Below are positions 27,790 to 40,753 of a stretch of 64,000 bases of DNA, piece after piece. This DNA comes from Epiperipatus broadwayi (Eukaryota; Onychophora; Udeonychophora; Euonychophora; Peripatidae): NCBI GenBank assembly GCA_028023455.1, contig JAQFVV010006271.1, positions 4,622,173 through 4,686,172 of the forward strand, in the 5' to 3' direction. Numbering within the stretch: the stretch's first letter is position 1; each line of letters starts with the position of its first letter. The translations under genes were made by a program, and so were the position numbers. The notes beneath the pieces were generated by a model. That model worked only from the letters and a program-made list of their open reading frames with translations, was not told the origin of the DNA and did no database searches.

Positions 27790-28260
27790 TGAATATATAT
27801 ATATCCTTGTTCAATACATGTTCTCTGATTTCTAGTCTCTTTTCTCCACATCACTTCAGCACATTTCCTTATTTTATCCATATATCTCAGCTGTGGTCGG
27901 CTTCTAAGTCATTTACAATCTCTATGAATCCAGTTTAATAGTTTACTTGTCCATATATTATCATTTTTTTAACAATATATCAAGCCGAACTGCACTTCAG
28001 TCTTTTATTTTTTTCATTCATGTCCGTAACACATATTTGCTTCGTAACCAATGTATTTTATTTTTGATTTCTTTTTGTTTTGTCTAACATACATATTTTA
28101 TATTTTGTTCAATGATCTGAAGTCTCTTTATTGATCCTCTGTTATGAGTTCAAACCTCAGATCCATAAAAAAACTGATAACACACATTTATTAAAAATCT
28201 TCATTTTCAAGCACATAGGCATATTTCCTTTTGATATATATTATATTATATACAAGTATA
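27790..28260 (-). pseudogene. Decayed LINE reverse-transcriptase C-terminal tail
   Basis: On the minus strand one frame reads SRPQLRYMDKIRKCAEVMWR followed by KETRN. This resembles the GRP(K/R)xRW.D.I(R/K)K...W...(A/R)xD(R/N) ending seen in C-terminal tails of several LINE and RTE-like reverse transcriptases. The sequence upstream in that frame is broken by stops and indels. A related, more eroded copy lies at 20130-20560 in the same orientation. Confidence 0.45.
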
Positions 28261-28316
28261 TATTTTCACATATATTAAAACTTATGCAAAGATAATCTAC
28301 TGAATCTTTAATTACA

Positions 28317-28352
<36 letters not shown>

Positions 28353-28742
28353 TTGGTAAAATAATATTTTCAAATATATTTACCACATACATAATATAAT
28401 AGTTTAATTAAAAATTTGCAATTAATGTAATTATTTAATATATCAACACTGTAATAGAATTTTTAAGTAAATAGATGAGTATGATTAATGTATATGCATC
28501 CTTAGATGTATATACATTACAATAATTAGTTGTTTTATATTTTGTTTCTTTAAAATAATGTTGGTCAATTTATTACTGTATAGGCAAAGTCGATAAAAAT
28601 TAAGTCTATAAGTAATTAGAATATATGAATCAGAAATAGATAGAAATTATAACGCTATGGGAGGGGTTAAATTTGAAGATAGAAGTTTTAAAATATTGCT
28701 ATTATATTAAATTTAATATTGATTAAACTAATATGATCTATT
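28261..28742. other. Unassigned; (TA)n at 28320-28349
   Basis: Nothing else supported. Confidence 0.45.
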
Positions 28743-30078
28743 AAATATTTTGGTGCTTGTCTTATAGATAAAGATGCCGCTGGATGGTGCCGTTTTCATG
28801 CTAAAACTATAAAATATGAACATTGTCGGGCCAGTTAATTTTAATAATTTTTCTGTGCTATTTTGTAATGTGAAAATAAAAAAAAAATCGTCTTTTTTAA
28901 ATATTATTTTTTAATAAATGTAAAATAAAATAAACAAATTAATATTTGATACATCTTTTTTATGTTTCTTTATTAGAAAAATAAATTTTCTATCCGTATA
29001 TATATATATATTTTTTACTTGTGTTACAACTTTTTTTTATCAATTTTCTATCGGATATTTTTTTACTTGTGTTACAACTTTTTTTTGTTGTTATTGTTTA
29101 AAAAATATTAATCGTAATAAAAATTAAAATTTCTTAGTCTATTTTTTATTTTCTTAGTCTTCGTTTTACAATTTTTTTTATTAACAGATAAACATATATT
29201 ACAGCTGTTTTTTAATTTAAATAAAAATTAACAGTTGTTAGTGTTAGGTTTAGAGTTAGTTTTAGGGTTAATTTTAAGGTTAGTTTTAGGGTTAGGTTTA
29301 GAGTTAGTTTTAGGGTTAATTTTAGAGTTAGTTTTAGGGTTAGGTTTAGTAATATATAAGTCGTAACGATTGAACAAATGGAATTCTGGAGCCGTCAAAC
29401 CAAGTAGGATTTTGAATGGAACACGTTTGTCTGCATGAATGCAACGGACAGCGAAATTGAGCGACTTCTTTATAAAAAAATATCTTCATGTATGATCCAT
29501 TGCTTGCAAATAGAACATAGCATTAAATTCTGTTGTTGGTAAATCACCAAATCTAACAACATGTGTGATTTCCTGTGCCATATTGTTTATCTCTTGGAAT
29601 GTTACGAATAGTATGAATGAATAGTACGTTAGTTACCAAATTGCAACTCACTAAAAACATAGATCTTTAACATTTTCCCAATTAAAACTTAAATACAGTA
29701 TATTTTAGAAAGTCTTAGAATTATTACTTTACAAAATCTGAACATTTTAATCTTTTAAAAAAAACAAAAAACAAATAAAACTACATTTCCATACAATTCA
29801 AATACACACTCTTTCATCAAGTCGTAACTGTTTTATAAACTATGCGAATTTGGAAAATATATTTGCTTCCATGCAACATACATGCTGTACTGTGACATGA
29901 CATAGCGACCTGCATTCTGTAGCACAACAAAAAAGTTGTATTATAGAAAATGCGGGTTTGAACGTGTCGTCCGGTTTGAACGTGTCATCTGCAGAAACAG
30001 CATTTTTAATACTTTTAGCTCGACAACGGCGCCATAGAATGGCGTCTTTAGCTATAAGATGAGTACCAATATTTTAAA
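28743..30078. mobile_element. TIR element (DNA transposon-derived, non-autonomous)
   Basis: Terminal inverted repeats of roughly 70 bases. The left end reads TTGGTGCTTGTCTTATAG then GATGGTGCCGTTTTCATGCT. The right end, on the opposite strand, reads TTGGTACTCATCTTATAGC then TATGGCGCCGTTGTCGAGCT. Between them is 1.2 kb without a transposase ORF, including a telomere-like minisatellite. Target duplication not clearly visible in the AT-rich flanks. The transposase superfamily cannot be assigned by eye. Confidence 0.65.
29230..29352 (+). repeat. TTAGGG-like minisatellite
   Basis: Repeating TTAGTTTTAGGG, TTAGGTTTAGAG and TTAATTTTAGAG units form a higher-order period of roughly 50-60 bases. It derives from telomere-like hexamers but is not a pure (TTAGGG)n. 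It is internal to the TIR element. Confidence 0.75.
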
Positions 30079-31042
30079 TTGTAGTACAAAAATAAACAAG
30101 AAAAATACATGAATAAAGCATAAATGCTAGGATATCTCTGCTTTTTTTTGATTAAGTGCAAAATAAAATATTTTTCAAAATATTTATTATGTTATTAGAT
30201 AACATGTTTAACATAAATAATTTAAACAACAATTATTTTGTACAAAGGCAAAGAATGATAATTCACCAAATAAATGTATATGCAAGCGATTTAGTATTCT
30301 GTAAAACTATAAATATTGGCATTTTATAACAATATACATTCATTTTAGGAAAGAAAAAAAAAATTACATCTTCAGTAAGCTATTATATTAAAGTTTTTTA
30401 ATGACGTACTTGAATGCATGTTGTAAATTGTCACTCACAATTAATGTTCCAAAGATGCTATTTAGTTTAACCAAAAACAATTTTAAAAAATGTAGACATA
30501 TTAAATAAAGAAAGAAAATTTAGAAAATAGTTTGCAATAATCCTTTCCTTTTAAAAAACTATAATAAATACTTATACATATTCTATAATATAAATACAAA
30601 TTAATAAAGGAAGAAATGCTAATTTTAAACTCATGCTTCTCATTTGTAAAAACTTTTGAGAGCGAATAACTCCAAATAATGGTTTATTCTATAAATTTCA
30701 AATTGCTATAATACATGTTTGCGGTCTATAAACAATGATGTGTGCATTTATTATTGAATTATTATTTCACTAAATAAATAAAACATTTATTCTGAAATGT
30801 TTATAGTTAATAATAGATTATGTGTTTTATTAACTCTTGGATGTATTTTGACAAATATTGGGCAAAGATAATACTCATTTATGCCCTAATATCTTAAAAT
30901 TTCGTCATAAATATGTATTTCGTTCTATCACAATATATAAATATTTATTATTATGTTAAAGTAAATATTCTCATGATTTAATTATCATATATATATATAA
31001 TAGTGTTTTATAGTTTAGTGAATTTATATATATATATATATA
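30079..31042. other. Unassigned AT-rich sequence
   Basis: No supported gene. Confidence 0.45.
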
Positions 31043-31086
31043 TGGAAAGTCAATATATATATATATATATATATATTGACTTTCCA
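31043..31086. repeat. Hairpin with (TA)n loop, TGGAAAGT arms
   Basis: TGGAAAGTCAATA, (TA)n, TATTGACTTTCCA: perfect 13-base arms. The outer TGGAAAGT is shared with the hairpin at 12684-12740. Another (TA)n run lies immediately left (31024-31042). Confidence 0.85.
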
Positions 31087-33780
31087 GGTTGGCACCAGGA
31101 AGAAATGTGGGAAGTTCACATTTGTGCTAATAATGGCTAAAGATAATTATCTTAGAAAAATGAATTGTGATGTAATTTGCAATTTAAAATTAGGTTTTAA
31201 AAAAATTAAAACTTTAGTTGGATGTACTGGTTGGTAAAATTTATGCTATATACCCAGTAGTGGAAGAGGAAGATAGAAAAACATCAGGGACTGTTGGTGT
31301 GACAGCAGGATTAATAGGAAAACTATAGCAGGTGTTATTCATTGGTTTCTAAATTATTATCTACTCCAATCTAAGATTTAGCTTGCATATGTGGGTGTAT
31401 GTTCATTTACATCATTTTATACTTTGTTCTTCTTATATATAATTACTTATAGTGTCCAAGTTGTAGTGGTAAAATTTGCATGCAAAGCAAATCAGATACA
31501 CACATATATAATTGATTAGAATGATTTTCTTATATATATTTTATTTAGTATTTACTAATTATGTATTGTTTATAGTCTTATATTTAAAATGGTAAAGATT
31601 ATCTGTATATTTTTGTATAACATTTGTAAATTAATATTTAATATTTAATATTTTTTTTCCTTTTCTTTCATTCCAAATTTTTATTGTTGTCATCTATAAG
31701 TAAGAAAATGCTGGTGTATTGCCAAGTTGATTGTAATAAAAAGAAAAGATGACATGAGTGAGCTCAGACAGAAAGTTTAAAACCTGAAGGAAAGAATAAA
31801 AAAATTCCAATGAAGAAGATATAAAAGAAAAGAAAGTTTAAAAGAACCAATAACTCTCTAAGAGTATTAGAACAAATAAATAAACATCGCAAGGATTTTG
31901 ATAATATATCTGTGGATGATTTTCTATTATACTACTGGAATAATATAACCATGGAAAGATAAACTCCAAGGGGACCAGCTCCAAATTTCTGTCAACTGAT
32001 GATACATGTTCACTACCTTCAAAATGCCTGGGTGTTATGTAAGCTAATTAATTATAATTTATTTTAAAGTATTACCAAAGATAAATAATATCAGAATGAC
32101 AAAATTATTTAAAATAAAGCTAGCTAATTTTTTTATATTAAACGCTATAGCCAATTTCTTGATGTGTGTTTTCAGCTTTAAGAATTTTCTATTGATATTT
32201 TGCAAAATAAAATTTAAAATGAAAGAGTTTATCCATGTAATCTTATATCAAGAGGATAATTTTATATACTGTATAACTTTGCTATTCACGCATATATAAT
32301 AAAATAATTCCAATGCTTGCTACTATTGTTTATAATGCTTATTATGGGCTTCTAAAATATAAAAAAAAAAACTATTGTCATTCATAACAAATTATGCTTC
32401 AACGGTGGGATAAACATTTTTTTTTCATGTTATTATTTACAGATGTCTTTGAAATTGATATGTATATTTTCTTTCAACTTTCAAATTTTAAAAAAAAACT
32501 TAACATGTAATGATTGGATATTGATAAGTTTTTTTTTATTGCTTGTAATAGATGTACAATCAATTTTTTTTTCTTTTTAAAAAAACAATGTAACATCTTA
32601 TTATTATAATATGATAACCTATTCTTTTATATGATCTAGAAATCATATTATATGTCGTTATATATTCGGGTGTGTGCTGATGCTATAATTTTTTTTTCAA
32701 AAAAAGTGTATTTATTTTGCTTCAATTTTGTTGATGGAATTTATTTAAAAAACAAAGAATTAAAACCTTGACTGTTATAAGTTTGTTTATGTAGGAAGTA
32801 TATTGAGTGTATTTGGAGATAGAAATGGTCGAGGGATGATTATATTATTTAGATTGAGTTTGGAGATATTGTTTAGCCCTCATGTATATAGGTGTAAGTG
32901 TTTGGTTATTGTATTTTTCCCTTTCTTTATTCATTGTTGTATAGTTAATGTTAGATGATATACACTGATTATAACAGATAAGTGTTTTATAAATGTTTAT
33001 AATATGTATAAAAGTTGATTGGTTTGTTGCACCATCTGTTCTATAAATAAGCTAATAAAAGTATGTTTTAAAAATACATTATATTTATAATGTTATAAAA
33101 GCACACATATTCAAAAATATGATTTCATAAAATAAATATTAGTCAATTTTGATTTTACTGTAAGAGAAATTTTATTGATTAGCAAGGTACATAAATCAAT
33201 ATTTTTATTTATTTATTTATTTTGTCTTTGATTCTCAATAAATGTTTTATAGAAGTAATATTCCATATGAGTTGTTTTGTTATATATGTTTGATTGTCCA
33301 TTTCCACACACACATACGTTCAACATAATATAGCTATAAAACATATAGATTTGCCAGTAGAAGTCAATTTATTTAATCTGTCTGGAGGTGATAAATCACC
33401 ATATTACAGTGCCAATAATATATTCTACTTTGCGTAGAATAGGTGGTGATGTGGACAAAAAGGTACCCAATCCTCATCATTGTCTATCCTGTAATAAATA
33501 TGATAATTGACATTTTTTGCAATGGTTCTTATAATTGAATAAATGCTTGGAATATAATTAAATTAATGTTACAGAAGTGTTATCTATAAATGTTCTATTA
33601 CCCTTCTTTGCATCCTATATGAATACCATATCCTATAACCAACTGAGCTAAGCCATAGAGTAATTAGAGCATAATAATTTTTTAAATAAGTAAAAAGGCA
33701 ATTACAGTTATAAATTCATTCTATCTTACATAAAATTGGCACCTGAGCATTTATAAATCCAATAAAGTGAATTAAGTAAA
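31087..33780. other. Unassigned AT-rich sequence
   Basis: No gene is supported. Around 31740-31990 a lysine-rich, stop-interrupted reading is visible on the plus strand (MSELRQKV, LKERIKKFQ), possibly an eroded ORF, but I cannot assign it. Confidence 0.4.
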
Positions 33781-33911
<131 letters not shown>

Positions 33912-34344
33912 CAATTCACTAGAATAAAACTACAACATTTTTAAAAAAATGTCTATATAAAATAAAAGATTAATATCCTTTGCTATAGCCAGCTTCGGTA
34001 TATTCCACCATCTTAAGTAGCAAATTGTTTTATCATATATATATAAAGAGTTGCGAAATTTCATGTCATAATTAGAGAAATATCTTTATCATTAATATTA
34101 TTCGGTAAAGATTAAACATTATTGCAAATGTAACATGTGGTATAGAATTTTTTATTTTTAACTTTACTTAAAAACAAAAGATCCTTCTTTGATTTCTAAA
34201 CTTTGGTCTTACATGGATTTAAAATGAGACGAATATTTTGTATAAATATTAATACCTAGAAAAATTCCATTTTCTTTAACATCAGAAAAAACAGTTTACT
34301 TGTTACTAAAAAGATTCTAGCTCTTTTTTTAACAAAAACAAAAA

Positions 34345-34425
34345 ACAGTCAAGTGTTGTTGGTCGAGTGGTTCATGGGTTAGCAGGTTTCGCTTCCCTGC
34401 TGATGCCATGACACATGAAAAAAAA
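34345..34425 (+). repeat. tRNA-derived SINE fragment or tRNA pseudogene
   Basis: GTTGGTCGAGTGGTTCATGG resembles the 5' part of a Ser/Leu-type tRNA (A box with GGTCGAGTGGTT). A degenerate B box GGTTTCGCTTCCC follows about 28 bases later, then CCATGACACATG and an A-rich tail. It cannot fold as a normal tRNA because the acceptor stem is not conserved. Confidence 0.5.
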
Positions 34426-34480
34426 ACAATAATTAAAAAAAACTTTTATGAACATAAGCATAATTTATGTTGCATTAAAC

Positions 34481-34537
<57 letters not shown>

Positions 34538-35854
34538 TATTAAAGTACAAAAAAGAAAACTTGATGAGGGGCTACATATAACATATTTAACATGTTTTGT
34601 TACAATTTATAATGCTTAAAAAGTTTTTTTGTGTAAACATCGCTAACAAAAAGTGTTGAAAAAATTAAAATTCAAGACCTGAAAGGTAATCAATATATGA
34701 TACACAAACATCCTTATTACCCAACTAAATTGACTTTTCTAGAATCTGTTAACAAAAAAGAAGAATGAAATTACTTATAAATTAATTTAATACTGTTGGT
34801 GAGAATTTGTACAATTACTTCTTTTTCTTGCTTTCTAGTTTAAAACTTTCCAACCTTCGGTATCCAGTCTTCTAAAAGGTACAATAAATATCAGGTTAAT
34901 AAATATACTGTGTCATTAATACATGCCAAAAATTATTATGTTGTCAAAAGTTCCAGGCCTTTCCATATTGGTACAGTCTGTTAACACCAACTACAACATT
35001 CAGAGTCTCATTTCAGAAACAGACACGTTGAGATTGCATAGACTTTTTTTTACTGCAGGGTTTAATAAATCAAATTGGTCAGTTAAGATTCCTGGTAGCC
35101 AGTTGGGATTGACAAGTAGTGGAGGAAATCAAGAAAAGTCCGGCAATAATTGTTTTACAGTTGTATGAATCAGCTGATAACTTTAACTGTACACAGCTTC
35201 TTGTAATTATTATAAATACACAACAGAATGAAATGAATGAGGAATTTATTTATTTATTTTTTTGTAAACTTTTGAAAACCATGATATTGGTGAATGATTT
35301 TCTGATTCAAATAGTTTTTCATGAGATTTAGAAGCACTATTCTGAAGTTAAGAAAATGTCAGATTTCACTGATTTTATAAAAACTTAACTACTGTTCATT
35401 TGTAATTACAATGTTTAGGAGGCACCAGATAATTTACCAAAATCAAAAGTGGTACAGGGACCAAAAAAATTGGAATAATATGCTATAGTTAAATACAGTT
35501 TTATATTTATTTTGAAGAAATAAGTGTAAAGCTAATTCAGTTGCTTTTAGATTAAAAATTTAAATAATACTAAACTTGTCTAGAAAGCCCTAATGCTTCT
35601 CTAAAGTCACTATTAACAAGATAATTAAATATAAAATAATGAACTTATATTTGAATTCACATATAATGTATACAATGAACTTTAGGTATAATTAGAGGGG
35701 ATTTGAATAACGATTGTTCATGCTTCCTTCACTTTTCCACGCAATCGTATATAACCAATACACATAATCACATGCATGTGAAAAAGATAAATCATATTCA
35801 ATATATGTATTTCATGCTGAATCAGCACTCATTAGTTGTCCAGATCATCATTTC

Positions 35855-35889
<35 letters not shown>

Positions 35890-36838
35890 CAGTACTCAGT
35901 TTATATTAAGATAGCAAATCTTCAAACTTTAGTAAACAAGCTTCATTATTCTCCACTCTCCAATTAATCAACCATCCATATTATTGAAAATTTTATGATG
36001 AAATACTCAAAGCTGTTATTGGTGAAAATATTTCACATGTATGTGGTCATTTGTAAGGTTATATAAGATAGAGTGAAGGGAGCTTGAAACTCTCTTTTTA
36101 AATCCCCTCAAATTATAATCAATTTCTTTTTAAAATGTAAAAGAAAAAAAACCTACCACTACATGCAACAATAACTGCGCAGAAAACAATGACCACTTTC
36201 ATTTTTGTCCAACTTAGTAAGATTTAAACTAACCAACCATATGGCTTTTTTATATTTCTTCAAACGGAAATAAATCGTCACATCTTATTAAATGGATATT
36301 TAAATGATATTAAATTGAACTCATAGTAAACTTTATTCAAATATTCTGTTTTAAACAGCAGATTTTAACATGAATTTTTATTCAGATATTTTTAATACAA
36401 AAAGGAAATAAAAATAATTTCACAATTAATATAATTACTATACCACGTTATCATTTCAACATAAGTCAACCATAGTGTACTGAGCTGGCAATCAAATAGT
36501 GAGCTGCAAATAACAATTCAGCAAATATTTGCAAAAAAAAAATTATGTTCCAAGTTAATTGTACAATTTGGATGAATAGCGATGTTGTAACTTTAAAAAT
36601 AACAATGTATCTAGTATATGACATGGGTTTCCACGCTCGTGAAAAAATTTATTTCTATACAGCTTTTGATTTACATTTGTATTTATCTTTTTTTTAAAGC
36701 TAAGTATATACATCTATAGATAGAGGGTGTTATAATTTTGCTGTATTCTCAATTTTAGAAAATGAAAAAAATCGAATTAAAATGATAAAAGAAAAAAACT
36801 AAACTTAACGACTATAGGTTATTAGAACTAAATATATA
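34426..36838. other. Unassigned sequence; (TA)n at 34482-34534 and 35856-35886
   Basis: Short ORFs at 34923-35331 show no recognisable feature. No exon-like structure was found. Confidence 0.45.
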
Positions 36839-37129
36839 TTAATAATAATAATAATAATAATAATTTTATTTATTTATTTATTTATTTATTATAAAACAAA
36901 CAATAAATGTATAATACAGTGAGATAAATTCCATACAAGAAAAATCTTGTGTGAGGAATTTAAATGTAACAACTAAAAACACTAATAAAATATATAAAAA
37001 AAAAAGGTATAAATATAACATAAAATATTAAAATCACACAGATATTGCATTTGGCAAATCAATCACAGTAGTAAATAATTACAACATAACATACAATATA
37101 AACACAAAAAATGAACAAACATAATAAAA

Positions 37130-39871
37130 CTAATGCTTAGCATAATATAACCAGTGCCATAAATGCTTTTTAAAAATCAAATAACTAGTATTCATTAAAT
37201 TCACAGAACAATCTTTTATAAACATATTAAATAATTTAGGACCATTATAACTAAATTGCTTCCTACTAGATGTTTTATGAAAATTAGGTAAAGCTAACTG
37301 ATATTTAGTAAATAAACGAGTATTTACGACAGAAGACTCAGTACCCAAATGAAGTTTCCTACAATAAATATCAAGAATCACTCTATATTTATACAAATGG
37401 AAAACATCTAGTATATTAAACGTGGCATTAATATCTTTAACAGATATGGTACGTGATCTACCAAAAATGATACGCATTGTATAATTTTGTAAAACAGACA
37501 AAGTAGTCATTGCAAAAGTAGAACAGTTCCCCCAAACTGATATATTATAACATAATAAGCGTTGATAAGAAGAAATATATAAAGTAATCAAGGCTGAACG
37601 AGGAAAAAATTTAGATAAGTAGAAAAACATATAATTTAATTTACATAAACGAAAACAAAGAAAGTCAATATGGTTTGACCAGGATAGTCTGGAGTCAATA
37701 AAAACACCTAGATAACAAATATTATCAACAAATGAAATGTTAGCACAAGTACAAGTGCTATTACCATGCCAAAAATACTTATTACAAATAGTAATGTTAA
37801 GCGAATGAATATTTGACTTATAAGAAAAATTAATAGCTTTTGTTTTACTCAAGTTAATTGATAAATTATTAAATGCTAACCATTTACTAATTAGGATTAA
37901 ATCATCATTAATTATTTTTTCAACAAAATTATATGAAACTGCAACATAAGATAAAGCAATATCATCTGCAAAACCATAAATGTTAGCTTCTAATGGTAAA
38001 GAAAATAAGTCATTTATATAAATTATAAATAAAATGGGATCCAAAAGTGAACCTTGTGGTACACCATGGTTAATTGTTATAAAAGAGCTTACAACACCAG
38101 AAATATTTGTTGCTTGCTTTCTATCCTTTAATTAACTCGCAAATAAGTCCACCAGGAAAACCATATGAATATAAACGCTTAAGTAAAATTTTGTGAGGTA
38201 CAAAGTCAAATGCCTTAGACAAGTCTAAATAAATAGCAGCAGTTTTAAAATCCTTATCTAGTGAAGTTGTCAAATTGTTTACATGACTATAGAAAGTGTC
38301 CAAGATACTTCTACCAGAAATAAATCCATATTGATGTTCAGATAAAATATTATTTTTAGATAAAAATGACATTTTTTTTTTTTTTAACTACCATCTTTAA
38401 CAATTTGGATATTACAGATATAATAGAAATCGGTCTATAATTGTCAAGCTGTGCAGGGTCACCCTTTTTAAAAACAGGTGTAATAAAACCAACTTTCAAT
38501 CAAGTAAGAAACAAACCAGCATTTAAGAAAAGATTAAACAAGAACAGGTATGAAAGCTGACTTATTTTCCTTAAAAATATTTTGTGTTAACCTATCTAGA
38601 CCAGCTGAATAAACATTCTTTAAGAGATCAATTTTACCAGACAAATCCAAATCAGTAACATCTGTACCCGAAAAAGAATTTAAACAAGAATCAGCAAAAG
38701 ACAATTCTTGTACTGGTGTTCTATCTATTGACAAATCTGCAAAAAAATTATTAAACAAGTCAGCAACACATTTTTTATTATTTTCTACTTCAATCAAATT
38801 ATCATTGTGTTTTATAAATTTAAATTGATTTGTTAAAGGTTTCTTTATAAAAGAATTTATCAATTTCCATTTTAAAGAAATATTTTTATCATTAAAATAT
38901 TTTTTGATAATATTGAAATTTTAATTTCCAGATTTGATCTCAGTATTTAATTTTTTCAGACTCATCAAATTTCCACCCAAACATTTTAAATGATTTCTTT
39001 GATTAATTTTTTTTCAATCAAATCATTCATTATCCAGACTGAGCGTTTGCGGTTTTTGCTAGTCAATTTAAAACTAACCATAGATTTTGTAATTAAAGAT
39101 TTACAAATATCTTGAAATTTTAAAAATGCAGAATCAACATCATGCAGAGCAAAAACATAATCCCGATTCTGATCAGATAATAACATTTTTAGTTTATTAT
39201 GTGACAACTTATTAACATATAATTGAGTATTTACATGTTATCTACAATTTAGCAATTTCAATATAGTTGCAAAATGATCTGAAATAAAAATATTTAGTAC
39301 AGACGATTCATAACTTTGATTCTGGTTTAATCTGACAAATATATGATCCAAAATGGATTGACATGATTCAGTAATACGAGTAGGTGAAAAAATAGCTTAA
39401 TTAAAACCATAACTATAATTCAAATTCAAATACCTTATAGGACCATGTAGATTATTATTTAAATCTATATTCAAATCTCCCATAAGAATTACTGAAGTAG
39501 TATGCAAATCAGACAATAACACATCAAGTTCAGCTATAAAATCCAAAATGATACTTGTACACGATCTGTATAAAGCAATAATAGTCAAGACAAAACAAAG
39601 TAAATTCAAATGATTATAATACGTAAATTTAATGTTTTCTTTCCCAAAAACTAATACACCATCCGAATGTGAAGACGCACGAGGAGAAAGAATATTTGAA
39701 TAGTCATTCAGAACACATAAATGCTGTTCTTCAACAGAAATCCAAGATTCAGTTAATACGAAATTATCACATCATAAAAGCCGGCAGGAAAACCATTTAA
39801 ATATACAACAAATTCATCAAAATTAGATCTACAAATTCATCAAAATTAGATCTAACACTTCGTATATTCAT
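37130..39871 (-). pseudogene. LINE-1 ORF2: APE endonuclease and reverse transcriptase, frameshifted
   Basis: It starts at an ATG encoding MNIRSVRSNFDEF, the usual endonuclease N-terminus. Endonuclease landmarks follow: a GDLNIDL strand at about 39460 and an ISDHFA motif near 39285, the catalytic SDH. Reverse-transcriptase landmarks are AIYLDLSKAFDFVPH (motif A aspartate) at about 38240 and YGFADDIALSYVA (FADD catalytic pair) at about 37980. The fragment is spread over at least five frames. A 23-base tandem duplication at 39808-39853, just after the start, destroys the frame. Known role: target nicking and target-primed reverse transcription. No function is expected of this copy. Confidence 0.85.
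39808..39853. repeat. 23-bp tandem duplication in the LINE-1 endonuclease
   Basis: ACAAATTCATCAAAATTAGA plus TCT occurs twice without a spacer. At 23 bases it shifts the reading frame. Confidence 0.9.
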
Positions 39872-39946
39872 ATGAAAAATATTTAAATTAGACAAAGTTT
39901 CACCATGAGGATAAAATGTATCGAATTTCACTTTAGGAAATAAATT

Positions 39947-40471
39947 TCAAAACGCTGACAACTCAGATTCATTTTGAATTAAAACACGCGGAGAATTTAA
40001 ATCATTTCTAACATAAACCAATCCATTACGTATAAAAGCCATACCTTTACGTTCACGCATTTTTTTGCTTTGCCATCCATAATAGTTGTCTAGTATGCGA
40101 AGTTATACATTTGTTAATATATACGCGCTGACTAGATTCCGTTAACAAAAAATCAGAAACCGATTTAATAACATTTCTTTTCAATAAAAATGATTTAGCT
40201 AAATTTGGAGAAGCAAAGCGAGAAACAATAAAACGTGCTATATTATTAGATTTAGATTTTGTCCGATAAACATTCTCGATACAAATAGTAGTCAAGTTTT
40301 CAATTTCATGTTTTTCCGCCAACTTCGTAACAATTAAAGATAAATTTTCATTTTCACAAAAGGGAACACCTTGTATTTCAATTTCACAATCCAACCGTGA
40401 ACGATCCATAGAGTCAATTTTTTCCTTTAATAAAGTGATTTCGTTTTCACAAGAATCATACATATTTGACA
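39947..40471 (-). pseudogene. LINE-1 ORF1 (nucleic-acid-binding), frameshifted
   Basis: A coiled-coil start (NEITLLKEKIDSMDRSRLDC) leads into an IEIQGVPFCENENL segment and a helical region with ENVYRTKS and FLLKRNV. In a second frame the tail (MREROK-like, here REGMAFIRNGLVYVRNDLNS then PRVLIQNESEL) completes the typical RRM-like/CTD layout of CR1/Jockey-group ORF1 proteins. The frame changes within a run of seven A residues near 40060. A poly-leucine N-terminal extension in the open frame is only the translated (AAC)n repeat. Confidence 0.7.
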
Positions 40472-40494
40472 ACAACAACAACAACAACAACAAC

Positions 40495-40543
<49 letters not shown>
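40470..40543. repeat. (AAC)n(AAT)n compound microsatellite at the LINE-1/LINE-2 junction
   Basis: About eight AAC units run directly into about fifteen AAT units. LINE-1 ends on its left; LINE-2 appears to begin immediately on its right (GAGTGCGGTCCTGC). Confidence 0.9.
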
Positions 40544-40753
40544 GAGTGCGGTCCTGCTGTCAATAAGTAGGAACAAACTTACAAAAGCTCGTCAATATAC
40601 TTCATTAAAGGCAAACATAATCTAATTATTAGTTTAAAAATCTTATAATTTTGAAAATTATAATCGATTTCCGGATTATACGAAAAGACGCTATTAACAA
40701 AGTAAGTTTTTTTTTATTATTTTGTCCTAAGAAAATCTAGTCATCTAGTTGAA

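Larger units (their letters stand above)
36840..40500 (-). mobile_element. LINE-1: APE-type non-LTR retrotransposon, broken
   Basis: Minus-strand order is ORF1, then endonuclease, then RT, then a 3' tail of (TAAA)n and (ATT)n at 36840-36890. The 5' side ends in a compound (AAC)n(AAT)n repeat at 40470-40542. The ORF1 type and the spacing fit the CR1/Jockey-like superfamily. Multiple frameshifts and stops make it inactive. Confidence 0.85.

Noticed and set aside
29230-29352. Chromosome-end telomere
   Set aside because: The repeat is short, degenerate and internal to a TIR element, with ordinary sequence on both sides.
29230-29352. CRISPR array or other spaced direct repeats
   Set aside because: No regular repeats with unique spacers occur anywhere in the window; all arrays are micro- or minisatellites and the sequence is eukaryotic.
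34345-34425. Functional tRNA gene
   Set aside because: A/B-box similarity only; the acceptor stem and B box are degenerate and an A-rich tail follows, indicating a SINE.
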